NCBI RefSeq assembly: GCF_000350225.1
Contig: NW_005179042.1
Span: 62,001-126,000, forward strand
From: Chondrus crispus
Taxonomy: Eukaryota > Rhodophyta > Florideophyceae > Gigartinales > Gigartinaceae
Length of the DNA: 64,000 nucleotides
Direction of reading: 5' to 3'
Both the position numbers and the translations under genes were made by a program. The notes below the pieces were generated by a model. That model did no database searches. It was not told the origin of the DNA and saw nothing but the letters and a program-made list of their open reading frames with translations. Positions 31,331-44,337 of this stretch are shown piece by piece (position 1 is the stretch's first letter; every line of letters starts with the position of its first letter).

Positions 31331-33396
31331 GCCCGACCACCACGCCCCATCACCATCTTCCTCACCTTCTCAGTACCGTGACCAACACACATCCTCCGAC
31401 ATGCTATTGTCCCCGCCACCGCGTCATCCTCCTAACATCGACACCGACACAGTCTCTCCCCGCACCCTCCATCCCTTCCATATCTTTCGTTTCATATCTC
31501 AATCCAGCCCAGTTTTGGTCATGCACATCGAGGGACCTCATTATAGCAACACGTCGTCCAGCTTTGCTTTTGTCGAGCTACAGGGAGTCAGACTGAGCCA
31601 TGTGCATGCGCGAGGAGGCGTTGCTGTACCTTCCATGCTGCATGGATCTGCAGACCGTCCAGACTCTGTTCCATTTCCGAGGAGTGGAACTATGGGATGG
31701 CATTACAGTAAAAACTACAGCAATGTGCTTCCGATTTTAGTGAAGAACTCAATAAAAACGGGGCGAGGGAAAGGAAAAACGAGAGGAAAGTCCTTTGTTA
31801 GGACTGGCCCTGAAAAGCGAAGTCTGCGCGAACGAGAAAAGGTAAGCGCTGGGTGCGATACTGTATTGGATTTCGATCGCTCTTCTGGAAGTTAAGTTAA
31901 GGCCAATCAATCTTGGCGTGACCTGTTGCTGTGGACGGGCGGCAACACGGGAAACTGGAGACCCACAATTGTGGGGGGTAGAGAGATATGATAGGGGAAC
32001 AATTTTTGAGAAAGTAGGGTGGCAAAGGGGGGTGTGAGAGGGGCGGAGGGGCAAGGGGAAGGAAGAGTGGGGAGTAGATATGATAAGTGCTTCAAGTACT
32101 TACAGCGCGAGAACGTCACACGGAGTAACGCAGTCTTCCGTAGAAAGTCACACTGAAACTTAACTACTGTACACTGTAGTGCCTGGGATGGGAGTTGGAA
32201 CGAGGGGAGGTGGAACGAGCAGGATCAGGAATCGGTGCAGGATGTGAAACGATGACGAGACCTCCGGTGATCCATTTCACCCCGATTCGTAGCGCAGGGA
32301 TGGCGGTGTAACAAGGCGCAAGTTGAAATTTGCTAAAAATGAGCCGCTTTTTCAAGTTACAGAAACCGCCAAAACGCTTACTGTAGTCGGTTGAAAACAA
32401 TTGCATGCAGGATGTAGACATCAAAATAATTTGAAGTTGATCATAACAAATTGAAAAGACCTACATTCATCCTGTTTCAAATTACGATCACTTGTGAGTC
32501 CAGCACTTCAAAATAGAAGTCGTTCCTGACGCCCCCGTCCTGCCCGTCAATGTTTCTCTGAATTAATGGGCTTAAAAGTACTTGTGGACGACCCCTTCAA
32601 CGCAGGCCGCCAAGCCCGCCAATTAATTGATAATTTAGAGCTAATTTGATGGTCTCAAGCACCGTTGTTTCACGCATCACATTTCGCCCTGGATTCAGAG
32701 CCTGATTATGAGACATTTATCTTGTCATTCCACAAGGTGCAATAGAGCTCATCAATTCCGTTAAGAATTGCTGACCTATTATCAGAATTGATGGGCTATG
32801 ATATGACAATTTTCTCATGGTTGACGGCTCTCACAAATGCCAACTGGTCGCTTAAGAAGCTCGAAGCCCCTTCTCTGACTATATGCTTGAGTTTCCGTCT
32901 CTTTACAACTCTAACTGCAGCTTTTTTAATCGTTCGCCTAAAGCTAAAAAGAGACGTTCTGACGAGAAGAATAACTGTCCAATGGGCGCCGAACTGTTCT
33001 ATTCTATGTACAAACTTCACTTGATATGTTTAATCAGTATGCTGGCAACACGTCAAATGCCGTAACCTCTCAGCACATGTCAAATTTGTATTTTGGTAGT
33101 GTGGGTCTTACTTGTACTGTTTAGAAAGACTTTCGATGTGCATTTCCGGATCAATTGGCATGGTCCAATGGCATGATTATCTACTGTGCGGGTGCTAACC
33201 ATTTTTGAGATACAAGTTGGATTGGCATGGAAATGCCTTATTGCCAACATTTCCAACAATGACAATGAAAGTATAGAGAATTGTATCGCCACTTTAATAC
33301 CGTGAACGTTTGATTCAATAGATTTGAGGTTGTTGATCGCTTTACTGGTTTCGTATTGTGCTAAAATGACTGATGCTTTGTTTTCGTCTTGCTCTT
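31331..33396. other. Intergenic, no supported gene
   Basis: Weak ORFs at 31401-31895 (plus, 164 codons, Lys/Arg-rich end) and 32788-33065 (plus, two overlapping frames, one containing RSPKAKKRRSDEK). Neither has a recognisable domain. The second could be a decayed exon or transposon piece. Confidence 0.4.
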
Positions 33397-33452
33397 CAAC
33401 CTCTAAAATCCGACTTTATTGTGTACACAGTAAAGTCGCATTTTAGAGGTTG
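33397..33452. repeat. 56-bp imperfect palindrome
   Basis: Arms of 28 nt pair except for a few positions; the outer part is CAACCTCTAAAAT / ATTTTAGAGGTTG and the centre GTGTACAC. It lies about 95 bp beyond the stop codon of the PIF1-like gene, so it could be a tiny TIR element or a 3' processing structure. Confidence 0.75.
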
Positions 33453-33547
33453 CTACTATATACTATTCTTCTTCCAGAGTTTCTGAATTCCTTCAAAATC
33501 TGCATGAGCTTCTTCTTTTCCCATAGTTTTCGTTTTCCTCTTCCTGC

Positions 33548-33819
33548 CTAGGTCAGCAAAGCATAGTATACAAAGCGCGCTGCTAGTCGGTGGCATCGAA
33601 ATTGCGTAGCCCCAGATTTGTCTGAGTCGTTATTCCTAATAATGCGATGCGTATGTACTTCAGCAATCTTATCAATGTATTTTTCAAAGGCTCGTGCTCG
33701 TGGGCTGATCACCACGCACTTCTGATGCATTCCTTTTACCCATGGCCCGGATTTTGAGCGACATCTGGACAGAGCGACATATGCTCCTCCTGCCGGCATC
33801 CAACTTTCCACCTCTGAGA
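33548..33819 (-). pseudogene. PIF1-like DNA helicase, C-terminal part (split by element C)
   Basis: This encodes SEVESWMPAGGAYVALSRCR and about 60 further residues ending at a stop at 33548. GGAYVALSRCRS matches the conserved C-terminal motif of PIF1 helicases (usually GQAYVALSRVRS). The rest of the gene lies at 47241-48480. The two parts rejoin in frame if element C and one copy of the AGTCT duplication are removed (IDL on the right becomes IDF-SEVE across the junction). The stretch after ALSRCRS ends in KSGPWVKGMHQKCVVIS. Confidence 0.85.
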
Positions 33820-33824
33820 AGTCT

Positions 33825-34863
33825 TGTAGTCCAATACGCACCTGAAAAGGGGGGTGAAAAGAAGTGAAAAAGGAAAAAAATTGGATACTGTAGTCCGGGT
33901 TTGGGGGACACACGTGTGCGACGAAGCGCACGATTATTTTAATTATTTAATTTATTTACTAATTGGATCTCGAATCTAGAGCCGGGAGCTACTGTACTCG
34001 CCCCGGCGGGGCTCTATATAACTTAGCCCTTTGACCGACCAAGTCAATAAAGCCAACCCGAGTTGCCGGAGTTAGATCTCGCCTTCGTCGAAGACCGCTT
34101 CCGTTAACGCGACACGCTTCCCTTCTACGCTGCTAACGACATCCTCTATTGCTCGAGGTCCCATTCCTTTTCCTTATCCTTTTACCTTTTATATCTCTAA
34201 TTCCTATCCTTTTGTATCTCTACACCTATTTTTCCCTCAATTGTGTTGGTTCCATTGGAGTCGGTTGCGACCGATCCGGTGTAGGTGTTTTAGACATCGG
34301 GCAACACGTTGTGTAGCGCTGCTACTGTTTCAAGTTCCGTAGGAAGGCTGTTGTAACGACGCCTCCGTCGAAGGTCTTACTGTATAAGACAGAGTTGGTA
34401 CCGCCTACCGCGATCGCGATCGCGCTGGTGAGGGTGTTTTTAGCCATCGGGCAACACGTCGGTAGTAGCGTTGCTACACGGTTACGATCCCGTCGGGTAG
34501 TGCTGAACAAGCCCCCGTCGAAGACCTTCAATTATACCCAAGGTGCTAAAGACGCTCGTCGAGCATTGGCCTTACAACCCAGCGAACCGCGGTTACATTC
34601 TCGTAGACAAGCCCAACCCGCACTCGTCGAGCACTCAAGTCTTCGCAAGTCTCTACCACCATTATCCTCCCGGGCCGGGTATCTTTCCTTAACCCCCCCG
34701 TCGGAGTCGAGCTACCGTGGACCGCAAGCCCGCACAAGGGGAAAGGGAGTCTCGAACGCTCCGTAGCGCGTGCCATCGGCAGTGGTTGTTTCTGTTGCTG
34801 TTTTTCTTCTTTTTGTTTGACCGTCGGACTGTGTTCGCGGCCTGCCAGGCACATTGCACTACA
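33825..34863 (+). repeat. 5' LTR of element C (1039 bp)
   Basis: Repeated at 46198-47235 with about 1 percent difference by eye. It contains CTCTATATAACTTAGCCC (about 34012-34029), a probable TATA box, followed within 30 nt by AATAAAG (about 34047), a plausible polyadenylation signal. A T-rich stretch lies near the 3' end. Confidence 0.92.
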
Positions 34864-34867
34864 AAAG

Positions 34868-34973
34868 TGGTCTCCCGACCTAGAATTGTCTACAGGAAAC
34901 CCGACCTAGAGTTGTGCCGACGACAGTCTCGGTCTGGAGACGCACTACAAAAGTGATCTCTCGACCTAGAATT
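34868..34973 (+). other. Primer-binding site of element C with downstream duplicates
   Basis: TGGTCTCCCGACCTAGAA begins 4 nt after the LTR. A 32-bp block spanning the LTR end and primer site (34856-34887) is repeated at 34942-34973 with two changes, and a shorter core CCCGACCTAGAGTT occurs at about 34901. The downstream copy starts TGATCT, so it is a poorer primer site. Confidence 0.7.
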
Positions 34974-35067
34974 AGTTTTTTCTACGACAAGGAAGTGGTC
35001 TGGGTACGGAGTCTCTTTTTTATTTTTTGTTCGTATCTTTTTTTAGGTTCGTTCGCTACGCCGAACG

Positions 35068-36943
35068 ATGTCAACAAGCGCACTCGGGGACGTCGGTCCC
35101 GGGGCGAGTAGAAGCGGATCGGCACGGGCGTCGAGGATCCCGAGGGGTCCTCGCACCCGGAGCCAGGCCAATACGGCCACGGATCCCGGAGATCAAAATC
35201 CCCTACGGGGATTGCCGCCGACAAGACTGACCTCGACGAGAAGTTGGAGAAGATGAGCAGCGAATTTCGCGAAGAAGCGAAGAAAAATCTCGAGGCCGAA
35301 TTAGGCCTCGTGCAGAAGCAACTTGAGTTGCAAAATTCCGAGTTCCACACGGCGTTGGAAGAGCTGACCGCGCGCGTGGGACTCGTCGAGAAAAATAATG
35401 GCGACGGGACCGACGGCATCGAGCCGGAGGTCCTCGCTTCATTGAAGCTTTCGGTCAAGGACGCAAAGCACGATGCGAATCAGGCGCTAGAGTCCTTAGG
35501 CCAGTTCCGAACCAGCATTGACGACAAGTTCGATCGCGCCGCGCAGCGATTCAAGGATCTTGAGCAGGCTAACGGCCCAGCGCAGCAAGAATTGGACCCA
35601 AAGCCGCTCTCTCCGGGTGGAGAAGGCGATCGTCGATCGAAGAAGGACAAGCCCGCTCGACAGCGGAGCTCCAAGTCAAAGTCCTCGAAGAAGGACAAGC
35701 GACGTAGAAGCAAGAGTCACTGTAGTGACGATCCGGAGGACCGCGACTCACAGTCGGAGTCGCTTGGCCCCTCCGAAGATGGTAACGGCGGTTCGTCGAA
35801 CCATTCGGGCGATTCCGAACGCCGTTCAGAAGAAGGAAACGGAATTTCGTCAAGCAAGAAAATTTCCTCCTGACGAGGCGGAGTCACTTCGTCCACCTCC
35901 CGGAGAGACAAGGACGCGGAGCCCGAAGATGTCGCAACGCGGCGCGGGCAGCGATGGGAGGAGTTGGAGGAGCTGAATCCGACCAACTACCTCTTCAAGA
36001 AATTACTTTCGTACCGAACGTACCGCTTGCGGAACCCGCAGACATATTTGTCAAGTTCCCGGCGGACCGCCGTGCGAAAAATCAGGAGAAATATTCCGCC
36101 TAAGGTGAAGAAGGACAACACGTTCACAGGTGAGGACGTGGTCCTTGTGTTGGATTTTTTGGCAAGTTAGTTCAAGAGTTTGATACTCAAGAAATGAACG
36201 AGGGGCAAGCGATCCGCTTGTTGCCCGAATTTGTAAGCGGCATCGCCTTGAGACAGTACACTTCTGTGTCTCAGACGGCCGGGTCCCATCACGGAAAGGT
36301 GTCCGTTTGGCCAGAGGCCGTACAGTGGTTTTTGAGGAGTTTCGCAACCGACGAGTCGATCCGTCAAGACGTGCTCGCGTTGGGAGAAGTTCAGCAGAGA
36401 CCGTCTGAAGACGAGATGGAATTTTACATTCGCCTAACAGACGCGATTAATCGCTGTGGGAATGTTTATTCCATGGAGGAGCAGATGACCATGTTCGTCG
36501 AGGGGCTAGATGCCAGTATCAAGCCCATGGTCTCGCAGTATCGACAAGATAACCGAGATGTCTCAATTTTGAGAGTGGTAAATTACGCAAAGGCGCATGG
36601 CTCGGCGAGCCGCGCCAAGGACAAGAAGACCAAGAAGGTCACGATTCAGACGCCGTCGACGTTCAGGGCGGGGACCAAGCCGAGGGCTTCTTATCCCGGT
36701 CGTAAATGTCACGCCGCCGTCCACTTAGCCGAGTCAATCTCTGCGTCAGATGAACGCGGTGCGCATGGAAGTAGCGAAAATCATTATGAAGGAGCATTTG
36801 TAGCCGAAGGCAATTTTATTGAGCCATCGGAGGGCTACGGACACGAGGACTACGGGGCAAGCGGGTCGTCAACTTTACCGACGCCCACATACACGACGGA
36901 GTCGTTTTCGGAGCCCACGGATCCCGAAGCGGACAGCGACAAG
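35068..36943 (+). pseudogene. gag: Gag of element C, frameshifted
   Basis: The probable start is the ATG at 35068 (MSTSALGDVGPGASRSGSAR). The frame shifts near 35215 into ADKTDLDEKLEKMSSEF, giving a helical coiled-coil-like region (35220-35600), then a Lys/Ser-rich stretch with KSKSSKKDKRRRSKS. Further frame changes occur near 35870 and 36175. The capsid-like Retrotrans_gag region is at about 36190-36560 (AVQWFLRSFATDESIRQDVL). No zinc knuckle is left: the frame runs directly into RT at about 36944, so the 3' part of gag is deleted. A pyrimidine tract ending TTTTTTTAG (about 35037-35045), just before the start codon, resembles a splice acceptor. Confidence 0.8.
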
Positions 36944-39739
36944 ACAGCTTTTTCGTGTCACTCAGGTCTCTACCGTTTTTCAAGAATGCCCTTCGGGCTT
37001 ACCAATGCGCCGGCGACGTTTCAGAGAGCCATGGATATACTGCTCTCTCCGTTCCGATGGAAGTCGTGTCTGGTGTATTTGGATGATATCATCATCTTCA
37101 GCAAATCCTGGGAGGAGCACGTCGTCCACGTTGACGAAATACTGTCTGTATTGGAGAAGGCAGGTGTGAAGCTCAAGCTTCGCAAGTCCAATTTTTCGTC
37201 GAAAAGACCAAGTACCTGGGCCATGTCGTTCGGCCAGGTACATTAGAAGTGGACGCAGCGCGAACCGCCGCATTGGAACAAGTGAGGTACCCTCAAACGC
37301 AGACACAGCTCAGAAGCTTCCTGGGACTTTGCAATGTCTACCGCAAGTTTGTTCCGCATTATGCGAAAATTGCGCATCGTCTAAACCAACTACTGAAGAA
37401 AGGACAATCGGTCCAGTTGGAAGGATTCGACGAACCATGCGAAAAAGCTTTTCATAAGCTCAAGGACGACATCTTGGCATCCCTGGTGTTGGCGCTGCCG
37501 AAGAAGGACCTACCCTACTCGGTAGATACCGATGCAAGCGACTATCAAATTGGCGCTGCATTATTTCAAACGCATCCGGATGCGCACCGTAAACCCATGG
37601 GGTTCTTTCAAGAAATTTAGCCGCAGCCGAGAGAAACTATTCTGTATCAGAAAAAGAATTTCTAGCGGTAATTTGGGCCGTACAGACTTTAAGACCATAT
37701 CTATATGGCGAGCACCTCATTGTGCATACCGACCATGCTTCATTGAGGTGGTTGATGAACGTAATCGACCCCAGCGGGAGATTAATCCGATGGAGGCTCC
37801 GCCTCTCGGAATTTGATTTCGAAATCAAGTACAAGAAGGGCAAGGCGAACAGTCAAGCTGATGCCCTGTCAAGATTACGGACCGCAGGCGAAACCCTCGA
37901 CGAAATCGACGACGAAATCCCATGCTTTATGGCCGAACCGGCCGAGGGTACAGTGGAGGACGAGGACAGCTTTAACGCGTTAGACGACACCCTTGCTCTT
38001 GAGGGGGGACGGTCTCTGATCGCCTCGATCAATTCCTAGCTGTCACTCCGGAGGAGCTCATTCGCGAGCAAGCCGTCGACCCCTTCTGCAACCGCATCAA
38101 GGAAGAAATGGACGCCGGAAAGGTGAGAACGTTCAGCATGGAGACCGAGGAACTCGAAGGAAATCTATGCCGTACCGCGGCGGAGTTTGTACAAGTGGTG
38201 ATACCACAATCGTTAAGGGACTGCGTCCTAGGGTTGAGCCACTACGAAAAATTGACAGGCCACCCGGGAGGCAGGAAACTTTACAAGACATTCAGAAGAT
38301 ATTTTTACTGGCCTACGATGGCCCTAGACTGCTATGCAGTCGCGAAGAATTGTGCCGCATGTGCGCGGGAAAGGGTGAAGTTAAGAAGAAACACGAAGGA
38401 AATGAAGCTGTTCACGCCCAATGTTCCGCTGGAGTTTTTCGCCATCGACATCCTCGGCGAGCTAATTACAACTACACAAGGAAATCGGTATATTCTCGTG
38501 ATCAGCGATCGATACTCGAAACTGGTACGAACCGTACCGTTGAAGAAGATGTCAGCTGCGCACATCGCACAAGCCTTCGTTCACCATTGAGTATTCGTGT
38601 ACGGACCGCCGGTCAAGCTGCTGTCCGACAATGGAACACAGTTCATGGCCCGGTTCTTTCAGAACGTCTGCCGAATTCTCGGCATACGCAATGTGTTCAC
38701 GACTACGTACCACCCGCAAGCCAACCGCCAAGTTGAGAGGTTTAACCACACGCTGACTTCCGCGTTGCGAAAATATGTTGGAGAGCATCCCAAGGACTGG
38801 GACCTATTTAGCGACGCGGTGACGTTCGCATACAACACGCAAGTTCATCGAACTGCGAACATCGCGCCCTTCGAGCTGGTGTTAGCTCGGGCGCCGAGAA
38901 GCATTGCCTTACAAGCACAGCCAAGTTTGGAAGGATTTAGCTCGAATCGAGCGTACTACCTGAAATGGCAGTCGTGGTTGGAGAGCTTGATGAGAAGTAC
39001 CGATAAGAGTCTGCGCAAGGAACAGGCACGGTACAAGCGGAATTTCGTTTCAAGACTTCGCAGGCCGAAGTACGACATCTCTGTGGGATCCTACGTGTTC
39101 TTACGAAAGGAACATGGGACGGCGAGCGAACCAAAACACAAGCTTGCTCAAGTCGGTACGGAACCCTACGCAGTGAAGAGGTCTGATCAAGGTACAGTCG
39201 TGATCGCCATTGACGATCAAGAGGAGCGCGTTTCGCGAGACCGAGTGGAACTAGCCCCGAGTCCGATGGACCTCGCGCCGGTCACCGGCTTAACACAAGC
39301 GCTACGGTTCCTTGATGGGACAGAGAGAGACGAAGGACGGAATGTTTTCGAGAATGGGGGTAGCCCCCATGTACACACGCCTCCGCGAGAGGACCCTGAA
39401 GACCTAGTTACCGAGTTACCGTTAGCGGATACTCCGCAAGACTCACGCGAGTCAAGAGACCCGGCAGAAAAGGACGAGTTAGAAGATCTTCAGAAGGGGG
39501 AAGGAATTGTCAGTGAACACGAAGAAGGAGTTGGAGATGAGGAGTACGTGATCGACAAAATAGTCGATCACGGATATCGAGATGGGAAATTAATTCTCAA
39601 GGTAGAATGGCATGGCTACGAGAGCGAGGACGCGACATGGGAGCCAATTGAACAATTACCGCGTAGCGCAGTGGTGACGTATTTTCGGAGGAAGAAACAA
39701 CTCCTCCCACAGCAAGCCGCATGCGCGAGACCAGGATGA
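36944..39739 (+). pseudogene. pol: Pol remnant of element C: half RT, RNase H, integrase, chromodomain
   Basis: It begins in mid-RT at DKTAFSCHSGLYRFSRMPFG, fused in frame to Gag; protease and the first RT motifs (VDYRRLN block) are absent. CLVYLDDIIIFS is intact at about 37065-37100. Frame changes occur near 37240 and 37620, and stops at 38037 and 38588 break the rest. RNase H motifs are SVDTDASDYQIG and MHTDHASLRWL. Integrase shows HHCC residues (LTGHPG ... CAACARE), FAIDILGE, LSDNGTQF and NRQVERFN. The chromodomain (about 39540-39690) reads EYVIDKIVDHG ... LKVEWHGYESEDATWEP and is canonical, with the aromatic positions kept. It is non-functional as it stands. Confidence 0.9.
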
Positions 39740-42700
39740 GCCCCCTACGGAACGCGTTGGTGAAAACGCGAAAAGAAGACGCGAGTCATAACCAAAACCC
39801 TACGTTTTTACTTTCTTAACTGTTCTGTTTTGTTTTTGTTTTATTTGTTTTGTGTTTGTGTTCGTTTTCGTTTCACGCGACGCATCTAGGTTGGTGATCC
39901 CCGAGTGAGCGTGCGGCGCTCCCCGAGAGAGGACGACGGCCACGAAGATGCCAATCACCGCGTCAACAAAGGACGAGAAGACCAGGCAAGGTGGAGAAAA
40001 AGTCAGGGGCGCCGACGCTTTTCTGAACGAAGAGGAAGAACCCCCGCCTCAAGGAGCGCGACACCCTTTGAGGCAGAAACTCTGAGTAGTTGATGGAAGG
40101 GACGAGGAACGCAGCTGACTGCCCATAGAAAAAAGAAATGATAAGTCAACGCTTTTGGTGACAATATGGTGGTGTTTGTTAAATTTACAACTTAGCGACC
40201 AAGTGCGGTCAGAAGGGCACAGCATGAAGAATGCCGTGAGAGATCGAGGCGCTGGAAGGGCCTCGAAGGAGGACTATGATCGAGAGGAAGAAAAGAGAGT
40301 TGATGAGGGAATCGTGAGACTCAGGGGACGAACTTGGAGAGGCGATGATCCCTGGGATGGATTCTACCTGGGGAAAGATCAAGAGGGACGCTCATGTTGC
40401 GGAGAATGCGTCGGCAGCAAGGTGATAGATACTAGCAGCGAAACGCCCTCATGATGACATACTGAAAGAGCGAAGGAAGACGGTTCGCTTCGCGGGCTAC
40501 TCGACGATCAGGGGAACTGTATGTCGGTGGAAATGGTTACGGCCGGTCGTTGGAGAGAGAAGGGATGGGGAGGCTACGCGCCAGTCAGTTTTTTTGGTGT
40601 GCGGTTGAACCTCCAGTTGGGAAGGAAGAGGTCTGTGCAACAGCGAGAGGCAATCAGGAAGGAGGAGATGGAGAACTCACGCCAGGGGACAGGGGCAATC
40701 GGAATCTCTGAAGGCGAAGCGTTATCGACGACAACATTTATGAGGAGGGTTGCGCGCTCGAGTGCACCGCCCTGCGACTCGTCCTGGAGAATCAACGTGC
40801 TGTTGTTGTGCATATGACGATCTGAGGAGAGAGCTGTACACTGTTGCGGTTTCGGGGAGAGATGGGAAATGGCTGGGAGATGGAGAGCCTCATTGACTTA
40901 GTGCTGAGACATGGAAAAATCACTGTAGTCTCAGGCTGAATCAATACATACCCCCTTGGGTACGATCGCGCGCGGTATCGTGTGCACGTGAAGCGACGCT
41001 TGGATCAGTGATCCGACCTCGTAGGGCGTGGATTGATCAAAAAAGACGAAAATCTGGGGAAATCCGCTGGACGAATGGCAAGAGTCGAAAAGTGATCCTC
41101 GATCAGTCCACGAAATTTATTCAAAAATATGGGTTGGTACAGTACTTGTTGGACGTACGCGAAGTGGCTGTTGGCTAAAGTCCCAAGTTCCCGAGGCCGT
41201 CTGGAGACACCGTCTCCCACCACTGCGCAAGGCGCTGCCCGAAGCGGAACAACATGACGTCGCCGGACCCGTCTCGGAGGCCCTGACTACGCTCGACAAA
41301 CTGAAAAGACGACGCTTGCCGAGCGGAAGGATTCTTCCACATAAACCGACGTCATGCAGACTTCGAGACTATCGCGTGCAGTCTGTTTTGCACCCCCGTA
41401 TAGGAAGGCCGTCCCTTTCTGCCCAAGACGACGACTAATGGTTCTCACAAATAGCCTCTTTATTTGAAGCAGACGCCAAAAATAAGAGAGAGAGAAGGGG
41501 AACCGGAGGCGAATTATTCATTCAAGAGGCGATCGAGAGTCTCGCACCACACAACTCCCCCCTTCACGGATGACCAGGAGGAATATTGCAAGGAAAGCGA
41601 CGTCGCTCGATGAGTTTGCTATTGACGATCCATCTGTTGCTTGTAACTACCGACGACGCCAAGTTCAAATTCTTGTTTTTATCCCGAGTGACCCATTGTG
41701 ATGACCTGCCCCTTTTTCATCTTTCGCTTGACTCTTGGTTTCTTTCTACCGTACCTACCTTTCATTTTTTTGTTCTGTTTCTTTTTGTTTTCTTTTGTAG
41801 TTAAGGAGGACAGCTTCTCGCATCGATTTGTCCGCGAGTAGAGCGAGAAGACCACGACGAGGAATATGCTAACTACCGTGTCAACGAGGGACAAGGAGAT
41901 CAGCCCTCGGAGAGACAGAGACAAAGTCAATGGTACTGACGCTATTCTGGACGAAGAGAAAGTGGGAAGAGAGAGGGCGCCGCTAGATAGCCAGTCTATA
42001 CGATCCGGACAGTAGTGCCGCGAGCCTCGGCATCTACGTCCGTTGTGACCCAGTGCGATTGGTATCTCCAACTCGTACACTGTACCGCTGAGAAGTCGAC
42101 GGATTCGAAGGGATTGAAGGACCAGACCCTTGCTCGATTCTCGCGTCGAGATTGGCTATTGGTGCATGATCGCACCGACAACGGAGAATGGGCGACATTT
42201 GTCACATGGGACGTTGTCGTAATTTCTCTAACTTCAGTAGGATCCTTTACGTAAGGGAAACCTCCGGCTGTCCTTTGGAAAAATTTCAACGTACTCGTGT
42301 TCCAGGACTATCATGCGAGGGGAGGAAAATTTTGCTCACGATTGACGATTACCACGTCACGAGGGTAAGGGCAACATGACGGAATTCGCCGAGTACACTA
42401 CACGAGAAGCTGAGAAGGTCTTTCAGGACATGAAACGGCCAACCCAGAGCAGAGAGAGGAGACGACACGCGTGGATCGTCACGAGACACATAACAGCCTC
42501 CCCGAACTAGTAGAGGAGACCCTCACATATAATTTTAATTCGCCTCAGGAAAACACAATCCGTGTTCGTGTCAAGATGTGATCATGCCCTCCCCGGGCCG
42601 CCTTTTCCGTCAGTGGATCTGCCTACAGTTACGAATGGTGAGAAATGGAAAGGGGGATCAAGGGGAAAGAACGATGCGAAGGATGGCACATCACCAAGAG

Positions 42701-44337
42701 AGAGACGGAGGTAACGGCAAAAAGCCTATAGCAGCTCTTGTGCAGTTGAGAGGGGAGAAGTTTCGCGCCTTCCTTTCCTTTTAGGAAGCCGTACCCGTCT
42801 GACCTTATGGGTCGTTTATTGGGACCACCTACGCCGACCTCACAGGAAGTGTAAGCCGCCCGTCAAATTCATGTGTGAAGAAGCCGCATTCGGAACGTCG
42901 AATGTCGTACGAGCGAAGCAAGATAGCCGGAGATGCGTGCGCGTACCCGCTGAACAAGCTCGATAGGCCTCTCTGATCTGATGTCGAGGTTAACAAGCAC
43001 ACGAACGTGCCTTCTTATTTGGATGATTAGGACGTGTCGCGAAAAGCTTTAAAAAAGGGTTGTCACACCAGGACGAATGGGCACCTCACAGGAAGGGGAG
43101 CGGCATACACCGCGAGGGGACAGACTCTCGATATACGGATCGGAACGCTAACTTTCACTTATCTTTGTTGTTGACCCTGAGCTGTTCGCAACGTGGAGCT
43201 AGGAAGAGCGACACAACAACTACGACCCCAAATTCGTTCCGAACGTTGATGTAAGGGAGGATGGTATTTGTCCACGAAAGACTTGAGTTGACCGGATCGA
43301 TGGTGCAATACCGGACCGGATGCAGAAGGTTATGAAGAGATATTTCACAAAAGAACTGTCATGGACCGGTGCGCCGGAGAAATCGCTTCGAAAACGGAGG
43401 AAGCCGCGTTACAGCGTCTGGCGTTTAGAAGACGATTGAAGCTGCAGAGACGCTGGGGACGTGGACAAAGGGCGGGAAAGATGAGGAAATAGCGAGGTGA
43501 AGAGAAGGAGGGAGGAGGTATAAGGGTGCCACCGTGATTAAGACGGGGTGGGGCACCAACGAGAAAAAGAGGAGGAACCAAGGGACGAAGGAGCACGCAG
43601 GAAGTTTCAATTTACGGATCAAAAGCGACATGACGATGTCGCAAATTCAGCGTCACGCGGGCAGGATAGAGATGCGACAAGCTATCACGAAGGAACTGTC
43701 GCGCCCGCTAGCTCAGACGGAAGGGTTGCTGTCGTGCACTAGAGCCACGTGTGGCGGCTGTAGGCAGAGCGACCCGCGTTCGAACGCGTAAGGAAATTCG
43801 GGAGACCACCCGGTGGATGACCGGAACCGGGATCCGGGCGCGGCTTGCGCGGTAGGAAAGTAGCAACGTAGTCAGCAATAAAGAGGAAGAATTAAAGGAA
43901 AAACAGGACGAACAGAGCGGACAGCACAGTAGTTAACGTAGCGCTCGCGCGGTAGGATCGACGCGCGCGGGGAAGGCAGTTGGGATTCCAGGGGTGTAGA
44001 TGACTCCGTCGGTATGGGCGAACCGGTACCGAGTCGAGGCTACAACCTGGAATCCAGAAACCAAGGTAAAAGACCCGAGGCTTCGTGCCTCTTTACTTTG
44101 ATCATCACCGGGTTGACTATATAGTCCCCGTCGCCGTAATGGCGAAGCTAAATTATACTGTAAATTAGAATAACTAGAATATAACGGGTGTAGCCCCGAG
44201 GGGACCAAGTAACGGCCCCTATAGACCCAACAGGCGGCAGAGGGCTCACACGTGTCCACCGGTATGGTCCGGCAGAGAGACAGGGTCCACGTGTACCCGT
44301 AGTACACGTGGTGGCGGCGAGCGCGATTTTGGCGAGA
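39740..44337 (+). other. Long 3' region of element C, with a degenerate duplication
   Basis: No credible sense ORF. A block at about 39800-40050 (T-rich tract, then GACGACGGCCACGAAGATGC, then CGTCAACAAAGGACGAGAAG) reappears in diverged form at about 41760-41990 (T-rich tract ending TTTTGTAG, then GACCACGACGAGGAATATGC, then TGTCAACGAGGGACAAGGAG). The remaining sequence is purine-rich on the plus strand with short ORFs only. Confidence 0.6.

Noticed and set aside
31401..31895. 164-codon plus-strand ORF after the minisatellite
   Set aside because: Pro-rich start is a by-product of the C-rich repeat; no domain and no conserved neighbour.
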